Source: Massilia frigida
GTDB lineage: Bacteria > Pseudomonadota > Gammaproteobacteria > Burkholderiales > Burkholderiaceae_D
Reading direction: 5' to 3'
Assembly: GCF_011682175.1 (NCBI RefSeq)
Contig: NZ_WHJG01000015.1
Span: 1-64,000, forward strand
DNA: 64,000 bases
Positions 55,032-62,522 of this stretch are shown here, in pieces. The stretch's first letter is position 1. Each line of letters begins with the position of its first letter. Below the pieces are notes generated by a model. That model did not search any database, was not told the origin of the DNA, and saw only the letters and a program-made list of their open reading frames with translations. Both the position numbers and the translations under genes were made by a program.

Positions 55032-55051
55032 TTAGTATCGAAAGGATTTGT

Positions 55052-55738
55052 ATGACCACCGAACTTCTTCATTATTTAGAGAAATATTGTGCGAGCCCAA
55101 GTATTGTTGCGCTTTCCGATTCCGGATCAGGAATGGAGGCTCTTCCGGCGGAGTGGATCGATCTCCTTTCGTTGGAAGGGAAAGAGCGCATTTCTTATGT
55201 CGTTGCCTTATGGGAGAGATTTGGTGAAGGGCTATCCGAAGTCACGGATAAATTGAAGAGCAGCCTAATTTCTGTTGATCTTTTGAAAGAAGGTGATTCT
55301 TATTCGTTGCTATATGGAATTAGTGCTACAGATCGAATCTTATACTATCAGGCAAAGAATCCAATTTGTCGGAAATTCAATTCAAAAATTGACTCTTTGT
55401 GGCCAAGTGTCCCGCAAAGTATTCGCGATTTCTATGCGGTGCATGACGGTTGGTTCTATTTGGCGTCGCATTCCATGGGGTTGTTACCCGCAGAGGAATT
55501 GTTCGTGCTTTCCGACGAAGATTGGGGTATTTTAGATGAAATTGGTCAGGCTCCGGTTAATCTCGATACAACGATCGCATTCTTTACAAATGGAATGTCC
55601 GGTTACGTCTGTCTTGATGTTTCGACTTCTAAAGAAGAGTGCGTCGCTATGATCTGGTGGAGTAATAAGCTGCCAAAGATGGATTTGAAATTTTGGGACA
55701 TTATAGATTCATGGACAGCTATTGGATTAAATGGTTAG
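55052..55738 (+). CDS. SUKH (SMI1/KNR4) family immunity protein
   Basis: A 228-aa cytoplasmic protein, 20 bases after the toxin stop and preceded by AAAGGA. The C-terminal half has the SUKH pattern: L-W-P-S-V-P-Q-S-I-R-D-F-Y-A-V-H-D-G-W, then G-L-L-P-A-E-E-L and F-T-N-G-M-S-G-Y-V-C-L-D. SUKH proteins are a main immunity superfamily for contact-dependent and RHS-type nuclease toxins, and this one would bind the preceding HNH tip. The gene is AT-rich like the tip, in contrast to the GC-rich neighbours, so toxin tip and immunity gene probably arrived as one unit. The N-terminal 90 residues are less typical. Confidence 0.85.
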   Translation: MTTELLHYLEKYCASPSIVALSDSGSGMEALPAEWIDLLSLEGKERISYVVALWERFGEGLSEVTDKLKSSLISVDLLKEGDSYSLLYGISATDRILYYQAKNPICRKFNSKIDSLWPSVPQSIRDFYAVHDGWFYLASHSMGLLPAEELFVLSDEDWGILDEIGQAPVNLDTTIAFFTNGMSGYVCLDVSTSKEECVAMIWWSNKLPKMDLKFWDIIDSWTAIGLNG

Positions 55739-55851
55739 AAGCGCTGAATTCAATATTCGTAACTACTCAGCCTGAGGAAACCTCAAATTACCGGTCAATT
55801 TCGCGTGACCGCGGGGCGTGATATGTGACGAATTTAGGCGCAATCGACTAA

Positions 55852-56295
55852 TTGACGCACGACGGGGCAAATGGTGCGACGGCTAACCAGCCCCTGTTTA
55901 AAATGAATCCAGATGGCCCGACCACCGTTTCGGCACGGCTTCCGGTGGATAGGGCTGCGCAAAAGCGATTGAATAAAAAAGACGCTGACCGCGCCGCGTT
56001 CGCCAGGAGAAGCTGGTGCTGTTGCGGAGATGGAACACTACCTTGCAGGTAGGCTTGCGCGCGCACCGGGCTGCACTAATGCCGACTTCGTCGTGAATTC
56101 AGGACATTATGCCGGTGCACGTTTAAAACTAACGCCAGATTCGGCCGTGCAAGCCAGGAAATTAATACCTATTTTGACAAGATTTTTCAAAAATTTACAC
56201 AGTCTGTTGCGCGAAAATTGGCAAACCCGGATGGAGTGGACCTGATGCCGTTCGACACGCGCTTTTTAACCGAAGCAAATCGTCAGAAACTATTT
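55852..56295 (+). pseudogene. Decayed reading frame, truncated by the IS element
   Basis: Behind the immunity gene three short frames follow each other: from a TTG at 55852, then 56030 onward (E-H-Y-L-A-G-R-L ... F-V-V-N-S-G-H-Y-A-G), then from about 56149 (E-I-N-T-Y-F-D-K-I-F-Q-K-F-T and V-D-L-M-P-F-D-T-R-F-L-T-E-A-N-R-Q). Joined through two frameshifts they give one protein-like sequence that breaks off exactly at the IS left end. The position suggests a displaced, older toxin tip or immunity partner, but I cannot name a family. Confidence 0.4.
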
Positions 56296-56311
56296 CCTGA
56301 GTCCGTGTTCC
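56296..56311 (+). repeat. IS left inverted repeat (candidate)
   Basis: It begins CCT as in other IS1380-family ends and matches the right end in 14 of 16 positions. Confidence 0.5.
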
Positions 56312-56384
56312 AGCTCATGCAATAGTTGATCAAGCATTGATTGCAAAGTAGAATATTGCATTTCCTGCTTTCACCCGACTGATC

Positions 56385-57746
56385 ATGCCACGCTTTGAAG
56401 TCAAGCAATCGCGCAACCTGGAATTAACCTCGCACGCCGGGCTTGGCCTGATCGGCCAATGCTTTGAGGCCGCCCAAGTCGAGGCGGTTCTCGATTCCAG
56501 GTTCCCGGTATCGCAGGGCATGAAGACCTCCGGCATCGCCAAGAGCATGACCGCGCTGCTGTGCTTGGGTAAGAGCGATTTCGAAGCCATCGAACCGTTT
56601 CGCAACGACCGCTTCTTCAAGAAGGCGCTCAATCTGTCCAAGGTTCCCGGCAGCGTGTGGCTGCGCCCGCGTCTTGATGCCATCGCGGGAGATGTGCGCG
56701 AGTACACCGACGAGCTCAGCCTGCGGTTGCTGGAGCGGACTGGCGCGCCGATCACAGCCGACGGCGCCTACGTGTGCCTCGACATCGACACCTTCGTCAT
56801 GAACAACAGCGGCACCAAGAAGGAGGATGTGAGCCGCACCTACCAGGGCGTCGACGGTTACACGCCGATCGCGGCCTACCTGGGCAACGAGGGCTGGAGC
56901 ATCGGTTTGGAACTGCGTCCGGGAAAACAGCACAGCGCAGCGGAGACGCATTTCTTCATGGAGCGGGTCTACGGCAAGCTCGAGCGCCTGCTCGCTGCCG
57001 ACCGACCTGTACTGTTGCGCAAGGATAGCGGCTTCGACAGCGCCAAATTGCTGTTTCAATGCGAGGCCGAGCGCGAGCGGCTCGCGCCGCTGGGGCGGCA
57101 ACTGGACTATGTCATCAAGTGGAATCCCCGCAAACAGGACAAGGCCGCCTGGGTGGCGAGCGCCGAGCATGCCAATGCTTTCAGCGAGGCGCGTCCCGGC
57201 AAACGCTGCGCGTTGCTGTCGCAGCAGCTTGAGCGCGCCCACGGCAAGGAACGCCGGACCTTGCGCCTGATCGTGTCGATCACCGAGCGTAGCATCGACA
57301 AGAAGGGGCAGCACCTGATCGAGCCGGAGGTTGAGATCGAAGGCTGGTGGACCAGCTTGGATGCAGCACCCGAGGAAATCATCCGGCTGTATCGCCGCCA
57401 CGGCACCCATGAACAATTTCACTCCGAGATCAAGACAGACCTCGACATGGAACGTCTGCCGTCGGGCAAGTTCGACAGCAACGACGCGATCATGCATCTG
57501 GCGATGTTCGCCTATAACTGCCTGCGCTTGCTCGGCCAGCTTGGTTTGACGGGTGAGATCTCGCCGGTCAGGCATCCCGCGAAACGTCGTCGTTTGAAAA
57601 CGGTGCTGCAGGAAATCATGTCCCGGGCGGCCAAATACGTCGAGCATGCGCGCCGACTGGTGCTTGACTTCGGGCGCACGGCTAAGATGCACGCCGGCAT
57701 CTTCTGCGCCCTGCAAGCGCGTCTGTCGCGTCTGGGGGCGGCGTGA
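56385..57746 (+). CDS. IS1380-family transposase (DDE group 1)
   Basis: A 453-aa intact transposase of the usual length for IS1380 elements. It opens M-P-R-F-E-V-K-Q-S-R-N-L-E-L-T, has an Asp in L-D-I-D-T-F, a second acidic site in L-L-R-K-D-S-G-F-D, and the C-terminal signature Y-R-R-H-G-T-H-E-Q-F-H-S-E-I-K with Tyr, Arg, Glu and Lys spaced as in DDE group 1 transposases. It cuts and joins DNA at the element's ends. The long antisense frame over it is a shadow. The gene looks complete, so the element could still be active. Confidence 0.92.
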   Translation: MPRFEVKQSRNLELTSHAGLGLIGQCFEAAQVEAVLDSRFPVSQGMKTSGIAKSMTALLCLGKSDFEAIEPFRNDRFFKKALNLSKVPGSVWLRPRLDAIAGDVREYTDELSLRLLERTGAPITADGAYVCLDIDTFVMNNSGTKKEDVSRTYQGVDGYTPIAAYLGNEGWSIGLELRPGKQHSAAETHFFMERVYGKLERLLAADRPVLLRKDSGFDSAKLLFQCEAERERLAPLGRQLDYVIKWNPRKQDKAAWVASAEHANAFSEARPGKRCALLSQQLERAHGKERRTLRLIVSITERSIDKKGQHLIEPEVEIEGWWTSLDAAPEEIIRLYRRHGTHEQFHSEIKTDLDMERLPSGKFDSNDAIMHLAMFAYNCLRLLGQLGLTGEISPVRHPAKRRRLKTVLQEIMSRAAKYVEHARRLVLDFGRTAKMHAGIFCALQARLSRLGAA

Positions 57747-58067
57747 TCGGCAGGCGGCAGCAGACGGAACGATTGACTGGGCAACTTCTCGATTCTGGCG
57801 TGCCGGAAGGAGAGCGCATGGGCTAACACACCAAAACTGGCCCGAAATCATGCCTGGGCTCATTCATAGGCGCCCGATTAGAGCCGATTAAGCCGCAACA
57901 GCCGTGAACAGCGGCACGATCGGGACGTGAAATCCGCAAAAATTGACGGCTTTGCGGACGGAAAAGCGACGGTCAAATTTGGGACACGGAATCAGGGTAT
58001 AGTTAGAGACCGTAAGGATGGCTATCCCCGGTACACGCGGCAGTATGCAAAATTTGATCGGATACAG
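57747..58067. other. IS 3' end and short gap before the next gene
   Basis: The first 250 bases are the non-coding right part of the IS, ending with GGGACACGGAATCAGG (57981-57996). The remaining 71 bases are open in the frame of the following gene, but nothing there resembles its family. They may be left over from the gene that the IS interrupted. Confidence 0.5.
57981..57996 (-). repeat. IS right inverted repeat (candidate)
   Basis: GGGACACGGAATCAGG is the complement of the left end with two mismatches. Confidence 0.5.
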
Positions 58068-58538
58068 ATGAAGCTTCAGTTAGTAAACTATACATGTGGT
58101 GCATGTCAGCACCAGTTCGATGCGCCTGAAATTCCGGGAAGCGATTATGGGACATTTCTGCTGCGGACCGAAGCCAACGACGAGTTGCGTTACGTCGACG
58201 GCATCGCCGACCCTACGTTTGACGAGGTCGACCACTTGCTGCAGGAAGAGCCCGCTGTCGCCGCGCTGCCTGCGCGCAAGCGCACCGCCTTGTTATGGGC
58301 AGTCTACGGCCCGCTTGCCTGCGACCCGGACAGCCAGGGACAGGCGTTTCATATCGGATTGAAACCGCGATGCCCCAGCTGCCGCACCGGAACCGTCACG
58401 TATTGGGAATTTACCGAGCCGGCGCGGTTCATCGATATCGACGTTCGCCCGGTCAGTCACGCCGCCTGGAATGGCCTGACGGCTGACGAGAAGCAACAAC
58501 GCGTTGCTCACGCGGCCGGCATACAGCCGGGCGCGTGA
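58068..58538 (+). CDS. Hypothetical zinc-ribbon-like protein
   Basis: A 156-aa protein with two Cys pairs: Y-T-C-G-A-C near residue 10 and P-R-C-P-S-C-R near residue 107, a CxxC ... CxxC arrangement that could bind zinc across a large loop. No family is recognised. The ATG at 58068 was preferred to 57927 because the first 47 codons of the longer frame would lie partly in the IS and look non-coding. No strong ribosome binding site is visible. It is tail-to-tail with the TPR gene at 58584-59156. Confidence 0.6.
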   Translation: MKLQLVNYTCGACQHQFDAPEIPGSDYGTFLLRTEANDELRYVDGIADPTFDEVDHLLQEEPAVAALPARKRTALLWAVYGPLACDPDSQGQAFHIGLKPRCPSCRTGTVTYWEFTEPARFIDIDVRPVSHAAWNGLTADEKQQRVAHAAGIQPGA

Positions 58539-58583
58539 GCAACACCGGCGCGGCCCTCATTCCAGACGCGGCCGCCTCTGCGT

Positions 58584-59156
58584 TTATTGGTATGTGTCGC
58601 CAGATAAAGGCTTGCCGGTGGCCGCTTCCTGATCGCGCTGATCCTGGAAACTGGCCTGCAAGCCCGCATCGATCGACTCGAGCAATTCCTTGCCGCGGCC
58701 CGCGTACAGGTTATCTGCGGGCGCCGACTGCAGCAGGATATCGAGGCTGCGCTTGGCATCCATGGTCTTGCCTTGCTGCGAAAGCAGCAGGGCGCTGTAG
58801 AACAGGGCAGGGGGGTGGGTCGGGGTGCTGGCGAGGATGGCATTGAAAAAGCCTTCCGCATCGGCCGGCTCGCTATTGTTCATATGCGTCATGGCCAGCT
58901 GGAACTGCTCGTTGAGCGAACCGGGATGCACCACCAGGTAGCGGCGGAACAGGTCTTGCGCACGTGTGAACAAGCCGAGCTGGGCATACACGCGGGCAGC
59001 CATCGATATCGCTTCCGGATCGGGATCTGGCCCGCCCAGGATGCTTTTAAGTTTTTCCAGTGCACTATCGAGCTGGTTTTTTTCGACGTCGAGGCGGGCC
59101 AGAGCGAGTAATTCATCGGCGGCGAAGATGTCGGAAATGTTTCGTGAGGCAGTCAT
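58584..59156 (-). CDS. Tetratricopeptide (TPR) repeat protein
   Basis: A 190-aa soluble protein. AAGGGA ahead of the ATG at 59156 sets the start; the open frame extends farther upstream but that part is non-coding in character. Helical pairs with TPR spacing run from about residue 15 to 165, for example A-A-R-V-Y-A-Q-L-G-L-F-T-R-A-Q-D-L-F and A-L-F-Y-S-A-L-L-L-S-Q-Q-G. It begins M-T-A like the TPR gene at 60512-61156 and has a similar length and plan, so the two may be paralogues. TPR proteins are scaffolds or chaperones. Nearness to flagellar-type export genes hints at a secretion-related role. Confidence 0.75.
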   Translation of the reverse strand: MTASRNISDIFAADELLALARLDVEKNQLDSALEKLKSILGGPDPDPEAISMAARVYAQLGLFTRAQDLFRRYLVVHPGSLNEQFQLAMTHMNNSEPADAEGFFNAILASTPTHPPALFYSALLLSQQGKTMDAKRSLDILLQSAPADNLYAGRGKELLESIDAGLQASFQDQRDQEAATGKPLSGDTYQ

Positions 59157-59426
59157 GAGTTCCCTTAAATGTGGCCTGGCGGAGACCTTAGGTTGTGGTG
59201 CAGTGGCAACAACAGCGCCGGCGCTGCAAGGCGTATAAATGTCTAACTTGCAATGTACGTTGATTATATGATATTCTGAGCAAGTTGGCAGTGAATGTTC
59301 CAGGGATGTCATGGCCGCCAGCGGTGGCCGATTTCTCTGCCCGGTTTTCATTGCACATGCCGTAGCGGCAGGCAGCAATAGCGCTACACGTTTCTTATCG
59401 TTGTATTTCTGTCGAGGTCCTATCGT

Positions 59427-60065
59427 ATGGCAAATCGCAAGCTCTCCCTCATGCATGGTGCATGCGCCCTGATGTTCGCGGCGCTCGCCGCCGGCAATGC
59501 CCAGGCCCAGAGCACGATCCTCACCTTCGAGGATCAGTTCACCGGCTATGAAACCGCTGGCGATCTCGAGCCCGACTATGCCGGCTTCATCTGGGGCGGC
59601 AGCCCTGGTTTTGTCACGAGCCTGATTGCGACCAGCGGCGGCTTCCACAACGGCACGGTCGATCACGTCAGCCTGGTTGCCTACGATGGCAGCGTATCGT
59701 TTGCGCGCGCCACGGCATTCAATTTTACTGGCGCCCGCATCGCGTCGGCCTGGTACGATGGCGCAAGCGTCACGGTCGAAGGCTGGCGCAATGGCGTGCT
59801 GACGCATTCGTCGACCTTGCTCGCATCGACCACGTCAGGCCAGTTTGCCTTCAATTTCACCAACATCGACAGCATCAGCATCAACGGTGCGGGCGGCGTA
59901 CCGATCGGCAGCGCCAACGGGGGTGAGAGCGCGCACCTGGTGCTCGACAACATCGCCGTCAGCGAAATCTCGCCCGTGCCGGAACCGGCAACGGTCTGGA
60001 TGCTGCTCGGCGGCGCCCTCTCGCTGCTGGCCGTGGGCCGTCTGCGCAAGGCGCGCAGCGCCTGA
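59427..60065 (+). CDS. PEP-CTERM sorting-domain exported protein
   Basis: A 212-aa exported protein: a Sec signal peptide (residues 1-28, cleavage near A-Q-A-Q), a beta-rich middle with W-Y-D-G-A-S-V-T-V-E-G-W, and a C-terminal PEP-CTERM tag V-P-E-P-A-T followed by a hydrophobic helix and the basic tail R-L-R-K-A-R. The tag directs exosortase-dependent processing, typically in exopolysaccharide-producing bacteria. The middle resembles uncharacterised PEP-CTERM proteins with calcium- or sugar-binding-like folds; no specific function is assigned. The exosortase lies outside the window. A hairpin follows 6 bases after the stop. Confidence 0.88.
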   Translation: MANRKLSLMHGACALMFAALAAGNAQAQSTILTFEDQFTGYETAGDLEPDYAGFIWGGSPGFVTSLIATSGGFHNGTVDHVSLVAYDGSVSFARATAFNFTGARIASAWYDGASVTVEGWRNGVLTHSSTLLASTTSGQFAFNFTNIDSISINGAGGVPIGSANGGESAHLVLDNIAVSEISPVPEPATVWMLLGGALSLLAVGRLRKARSA

Positions 60066-60071
60066 ACCGGG

Positions 60072-60094
60072 GGCGCCGCGCCTAGCGCGGCGCC
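60072..60094. terminator. Bidirectional hairpin between convergent genes
   Basis: GGCGCCGCGC and GCGCGGCGCC form a perfect 10-bp stem around a CTA loop. The loop contains the stop codon of the minus-strand gene. There is no T tract, so termination strength is uncertain. Confidence 0.5.
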
Positions 60095-60468
60095 GTGGTC
60101 AGATGGGCAATCGCCTTGTCGATCATCACGCCCAGCTCGGCGTCCGACTCCATCGCTCCCTGAACATCGTCGACCAGCTGGTAAAAGCGCGGATCGTTCA
60201 TCAGGTGTTCGCCCAGATGGAACAATAAAATCGATTCGAGAAAAATGCGGAAGGCCTTGCGCCCGCGCTGGGGATCGTCGCGTCCGATGCTGTTGATGCG
60301 CGTGCCGATCGCCGCTTCGAGCTGGCCGCGCGCGGACCCAACAGCGCGGCGCGGGGCCGCGCGCACGCTGGCGCGGGCCGGGCCTGGTCCGCTCAGCTCC
60401 ACGCGCGGCGCCAGCTGCGAGCGGATTACCGCAACGAGCTGGCTGACCGAGCCGATGGAAGAGGGCAT
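60082..60468 (-). CDS. Hypothetical protein behind a TPR gene
   Basis: A 128-aa protein I do not recognise. The first 55 residues are Arg/Ala/Pro-rich and probably disordered; the rest is helical, with F-L-E-S-I-L-L-F-H-L-G-E-H-L-M and F-Y-Q-L-V-D-D-V-Q. It starts 43 bases after the TPR gene on the same strand and is likely co-transcribed with it. No signal peptide or membrane helix is present. A role with the neighbouring export genes is possible but not shown. Confidence 0.6.
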   Translation of the reverse strand: MPSSIGSVSQLVAVIRSQLAPRVELSGPGPARASVRAAPRRAVGSARGQLEAAIGTRINSIGRDDPQRGRKAFRIFLESILLFHLGEHLMNDPRFYQLVDDVQGAMESDAELGVMIDKAIAHLTTAPR

Positions 60469-60511
60469 GACGCGCCTGACTGGTGAAGCCGCTTAAAAAC
60501 GCGCTGCCGGC

Positions 60512-61156
60512 TTAGGGCTTGCCGCCGCTGGTATAGGCGGACAGGAAGATCGGATTGGCGACCTGGTCGTCGGCGGCCAGCGCCGTTTCTTCGGCCGGCG
60601 CCGCGGCGGCCGCCCCCTCGGCTTCGCCGGTCGGAGCCGGCTGCGCTGCGGCCAGGGCGTCGGGCGGCAGGGCGTTGACCTTGTCGACGATCTGCTGCAT
60701 ATCGGCATTGAGCGCCGGATTGTCGGTATTGAGCAGCATGCCCTGGGCCATGCACGCCAGGGTAGGACCGAATTCGTTGCGCATCAGGTGGATCAAGCCC
60801 CTGCCGAACTGGCCCAGGGCGTGCTGCTCGCCAAGCTCTTGCAAAGGCAGCAAGGTGTTCATGGCGCGCTCGGCATCGCCACTGGTCAGTTGCAGCAGCC
60901 CCAGCTGGAAGCGCGCGATGGCGAAACTCGGATCGACCGCCAGTGCCGATTCCATCTCGGCGGCGGCGCGGTCGTACATCTGCAGCTGGGCATAGCCGGC
61001 GCCAAGCAGCAGGTGGGCGGGCGCCGTGGCGTCGGGACGCGTGACCGCTTCCTTCAGATAGGTGAGGGAAGCACCGGAATTGCCGAGCCGGTCGGCTTCA
61101 AGGGCAAGGTGGATCAGTTCCGACTGGTCAAGCGTGGCGAAGGATGCTGCTGTCAT
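60512..61156 (-). CDS. Tetratricopeptide (TPR) repeat protein
   Basis: A 214-aa protein with TPR-type helical pairs over about residues 12-150, for example A-H-L-L-L-G-A-G-Y-A-Q-L-Q-M-Y-D-R-A-A-A-E-M-E and F-A-I-A-R-F-Q-L-G-L-L-Q-L. An Ala/Glu-rich linker and a short tail ending in S-G-G-K-P follow. The ATG at 61156 (M-T-A-A-S-F) is preferred to a longer frame from 61225 that runs through basic, non-coding-like sequence. It is divergent from fliQ across a 313-base gap. Small TPR proteins next to type III or flagellar export genes are sometimes chaperones; that is inference here. Confidence 0.75.
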   Translation of the reverse strand: MTAASFATLDQSELIHLALEADRLGNSGASLTYLKEAVTRPDATAPAHLLLGAGYAQLQMYDRAAAEMESALAVDPSFAIARFQLGLLQLTSGDAERAMNTLLPLQELGEQHALGQFGRGLIHLMRNEFGPTLACMAQGMLLNTDNPALNADMQQIVDKVNALPPDALAAAQPAPTGEAEGAAAAAPAEETALAADDQVANPIFLSAYTSGGKP

Positions 61157-61469
61157 GTTGGGGCGGGAATGGTGGGTTGCAGGGCGGGTACGGGCGATGA
61201 TGAAAAAAAGATAACATTCGTGCAAGGCCCATGATGAGGCTTTAGTGCTGCAACTCTAGCACGTTTCTCACCCAATTTACGGCGCTTGCGAATAATTGCA
61301 AAAAAACAACCTGAACCCGTGGACTTATGTGTCTTAGTTTCCAACGTTTTATACTTATTGCTTTGACAGTCAAAAAATAGGTCTATAAACTCCCCCATGT
61401 TTAAACGCGTCAACATGCTCGCTGTGGTGTCGGTGCATTGATCCTAATCGCGTTTCGGGGGAGTCTGGT
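61157..61469. other. Divergent regulatory gap between TPR gene and fliQ
   Basis: An AT-rich stretch without a gene. A possible sigma-70 promoter for fliQ is TTGACA (61363-61368) with TATAAA at 61384-61389 (15-base spacing) or TAAACT at 61386-61391 (17-base). GGGGGA at 61457-61462 is the fliQ ribosome binding site. I do not see fliP, or a clear sigma-54 or sigma-28 element. Confidence 0.45.
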
Positions 61470-61736
61470 GTGAAGTCTGACGTTGCTGTACAACTGCTCG
61501 CCGATTTGCTGTGGAACGCCCTGTTGATTTCCGCCCCGCTGCTGGGCATTACGCTGGTGGTGGGCCTGGCGGTCAGTGTGCTGCAGGTGGTAACCCAGGT
61601 CCAGGAGATGTCGCTCACCTATATACCGAAGATTATTGCGGCGGTACTGGTGCTGGTGGCATTCGGCCCGTGGATGCTGAACCGGCTGCTGGGTTTTTCG
61701 GCTAGCCTGATCCGTAATATTCCCAATTATCTTTAA
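61470..61736 (+). CDS. fliQ: Flagellar-type export protein FliQ
   Basis: An 88-aa protein with two membrane hairpin helices (about residues 16-40 and 52-78), the standard size and shape of FliQ/SctS. Family features include A-P-L-L-G-I-T-L-V-V-G-L-A-V-S-V-L-Q and T-Q-V-Q-E-M-S-L-T-Y-I-P-K. With FliP and FliR it forms the export gate of the flagellar/type III apparatus. The start is GTG behind GGGGGA. fliR follows 15 bases after the stop. Absence of fliP just upstream is unusual, since fliPQR are normally contiguous. Confidence 0.92.
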   Translation: MKSDVAVQLLADLLWNALLISAPLLGITLVVGLAVSVLQVVTQVQEMSLTYIPKIIAAVLVLVAFGPWMLNRLLGFSASLIRNIPNYL

Positions 61737-61751
61737 GAACCGGCGCAAGTG

Positions 61752-62522
61752 ATGACGCTGGATATCGACCCGGCATGGGTAGCGACGGTGTTTTTGCTAT
61801 GGCTGCGCATCGGGACCCTGTTTATCATGATGCCGATGTTTACCGGACTGGATAAATTTGTCGTGCTGCGCGTCCTGTTCACTCTGGCGTTGAGCGTGGT
61901 CATGGCCCCGCAGTTGGGCGCGGGCGCCCTGGCGGCGCCCGTGAACATGGCGGCGCTGGTCGGCGCGGCCCTGGCCGAAGTGGTCGTCGGGGCGACCCTG
62001 GGTTTTGGCGCGCTGGCCGCCTTTGGTGCGTTTTCCGTGGCCGGGAAAATACTCGATATTCAAAGCGGATTTGGAATCGGCAGTGTATTCGATCCGGTCA
62101 CCAGGACCGGGTCGCCGCTGTTTTCGATGATGCTGAACATGCTGGGCGTGACCGTATTTTTCAGCATGGAAGGTCACCACGCCTTAATGCGCGGAATTGC
62201 GTTTTCGGTGCAGCAGGTGGCGCCCGGCGCGGGTTTGGCGAATTGGCCGGTCGAGACCGTGATCCGCCAGTTCGGCCTGATGTTTTCGCTGGGCGTGGCG
62301 CTGATTGCGCCCGTCATGTTTTGTCTGGTGCTGGTGGAAGTGGGATTTGCGATGACCTCGCGGGTACTGCCCCAGATGAATGTCTTTGTGGTCAGTATTC
62401 CGGTGAAAATCGTGGCCGCGCTGGCATTGCTGGCGATGACGATCAGCACCGTTGGTGCATCGATGGGACGGATTTATTCCGCTATTTTCAGTTATTGGGA
62501 GCAGGTGTTGTTACATGTCTGA
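61752..62522 (+). CDS. fliR: Flagellar-type export protein FliR
   Basis: A 256-aa integral membrane protein with six or so helices, matching FliR/SctT. Features include R-I-G-T-L-F-I-M-M-P-M-F near the N-terminus and the F-G-I-G-S-V-F-D-P segment near residue 115. It completes the export gate with FliP and FliQ. ATG at 61752 was taken; a GTG one codon upstream is equally possible. Its last codons overlap the start of flhB by 8 bases, indicating translational coupling. Confidence 0.92.
   Translation: MTLDIDPAWVATVFLLWLRIGTLFIMMPMFTGLDKFVVLRVLFTLALSVVMAPQLGAGALAAPVNMAALVGAALAEVVVGATLGFGALAAFGAFSVAGKILDIQSGFGIGSVFDPVTRTGSPLFSMMLNMLGVTVFFSMEGHHALMRGIAFSVQQVAPGAGLANWPVETVIRQFGLMFSLGVALIAPVMFCLVLVEVGFAMTSRVLPQMNVFVVSIPVKIVAALALLAMTISTVGASMGRIYSAIFSYWEQVLLHV

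Larger units (their letters stand above)
56296..57996 (+). mobile_element. IS1380-family insertion sequence
   Basis: A 1.7-kb element around one transposase gene, a normal size for the family. Candidate terminal inverted repeats are CCTGAGTCCGTGTTCC (56296-56311) and, at the right end, the complement of CCTGATTCCGTGTCCC (57981-57996), matching 14 of 16. The left end cuts the decayed frame before it. The expected 4-bp target duplication is not seen (ATTT left, GTAT right), so the ends may be slightly off, or the duplication has been lost. Confidence 0.6.

Noticed and set aside
22182-55031. CRISPR-like reading of the tandem repeats
   Set aside because: The repeats are coding, about 63 bases, degenerate and in frame throughout, with no spacer pattern.
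55772-55785. Small hairpin TGAGG-AAA-CCTCA after the immunity gene as terminator
   Set aside because: A five-base stem with no T tract is too weak to call.
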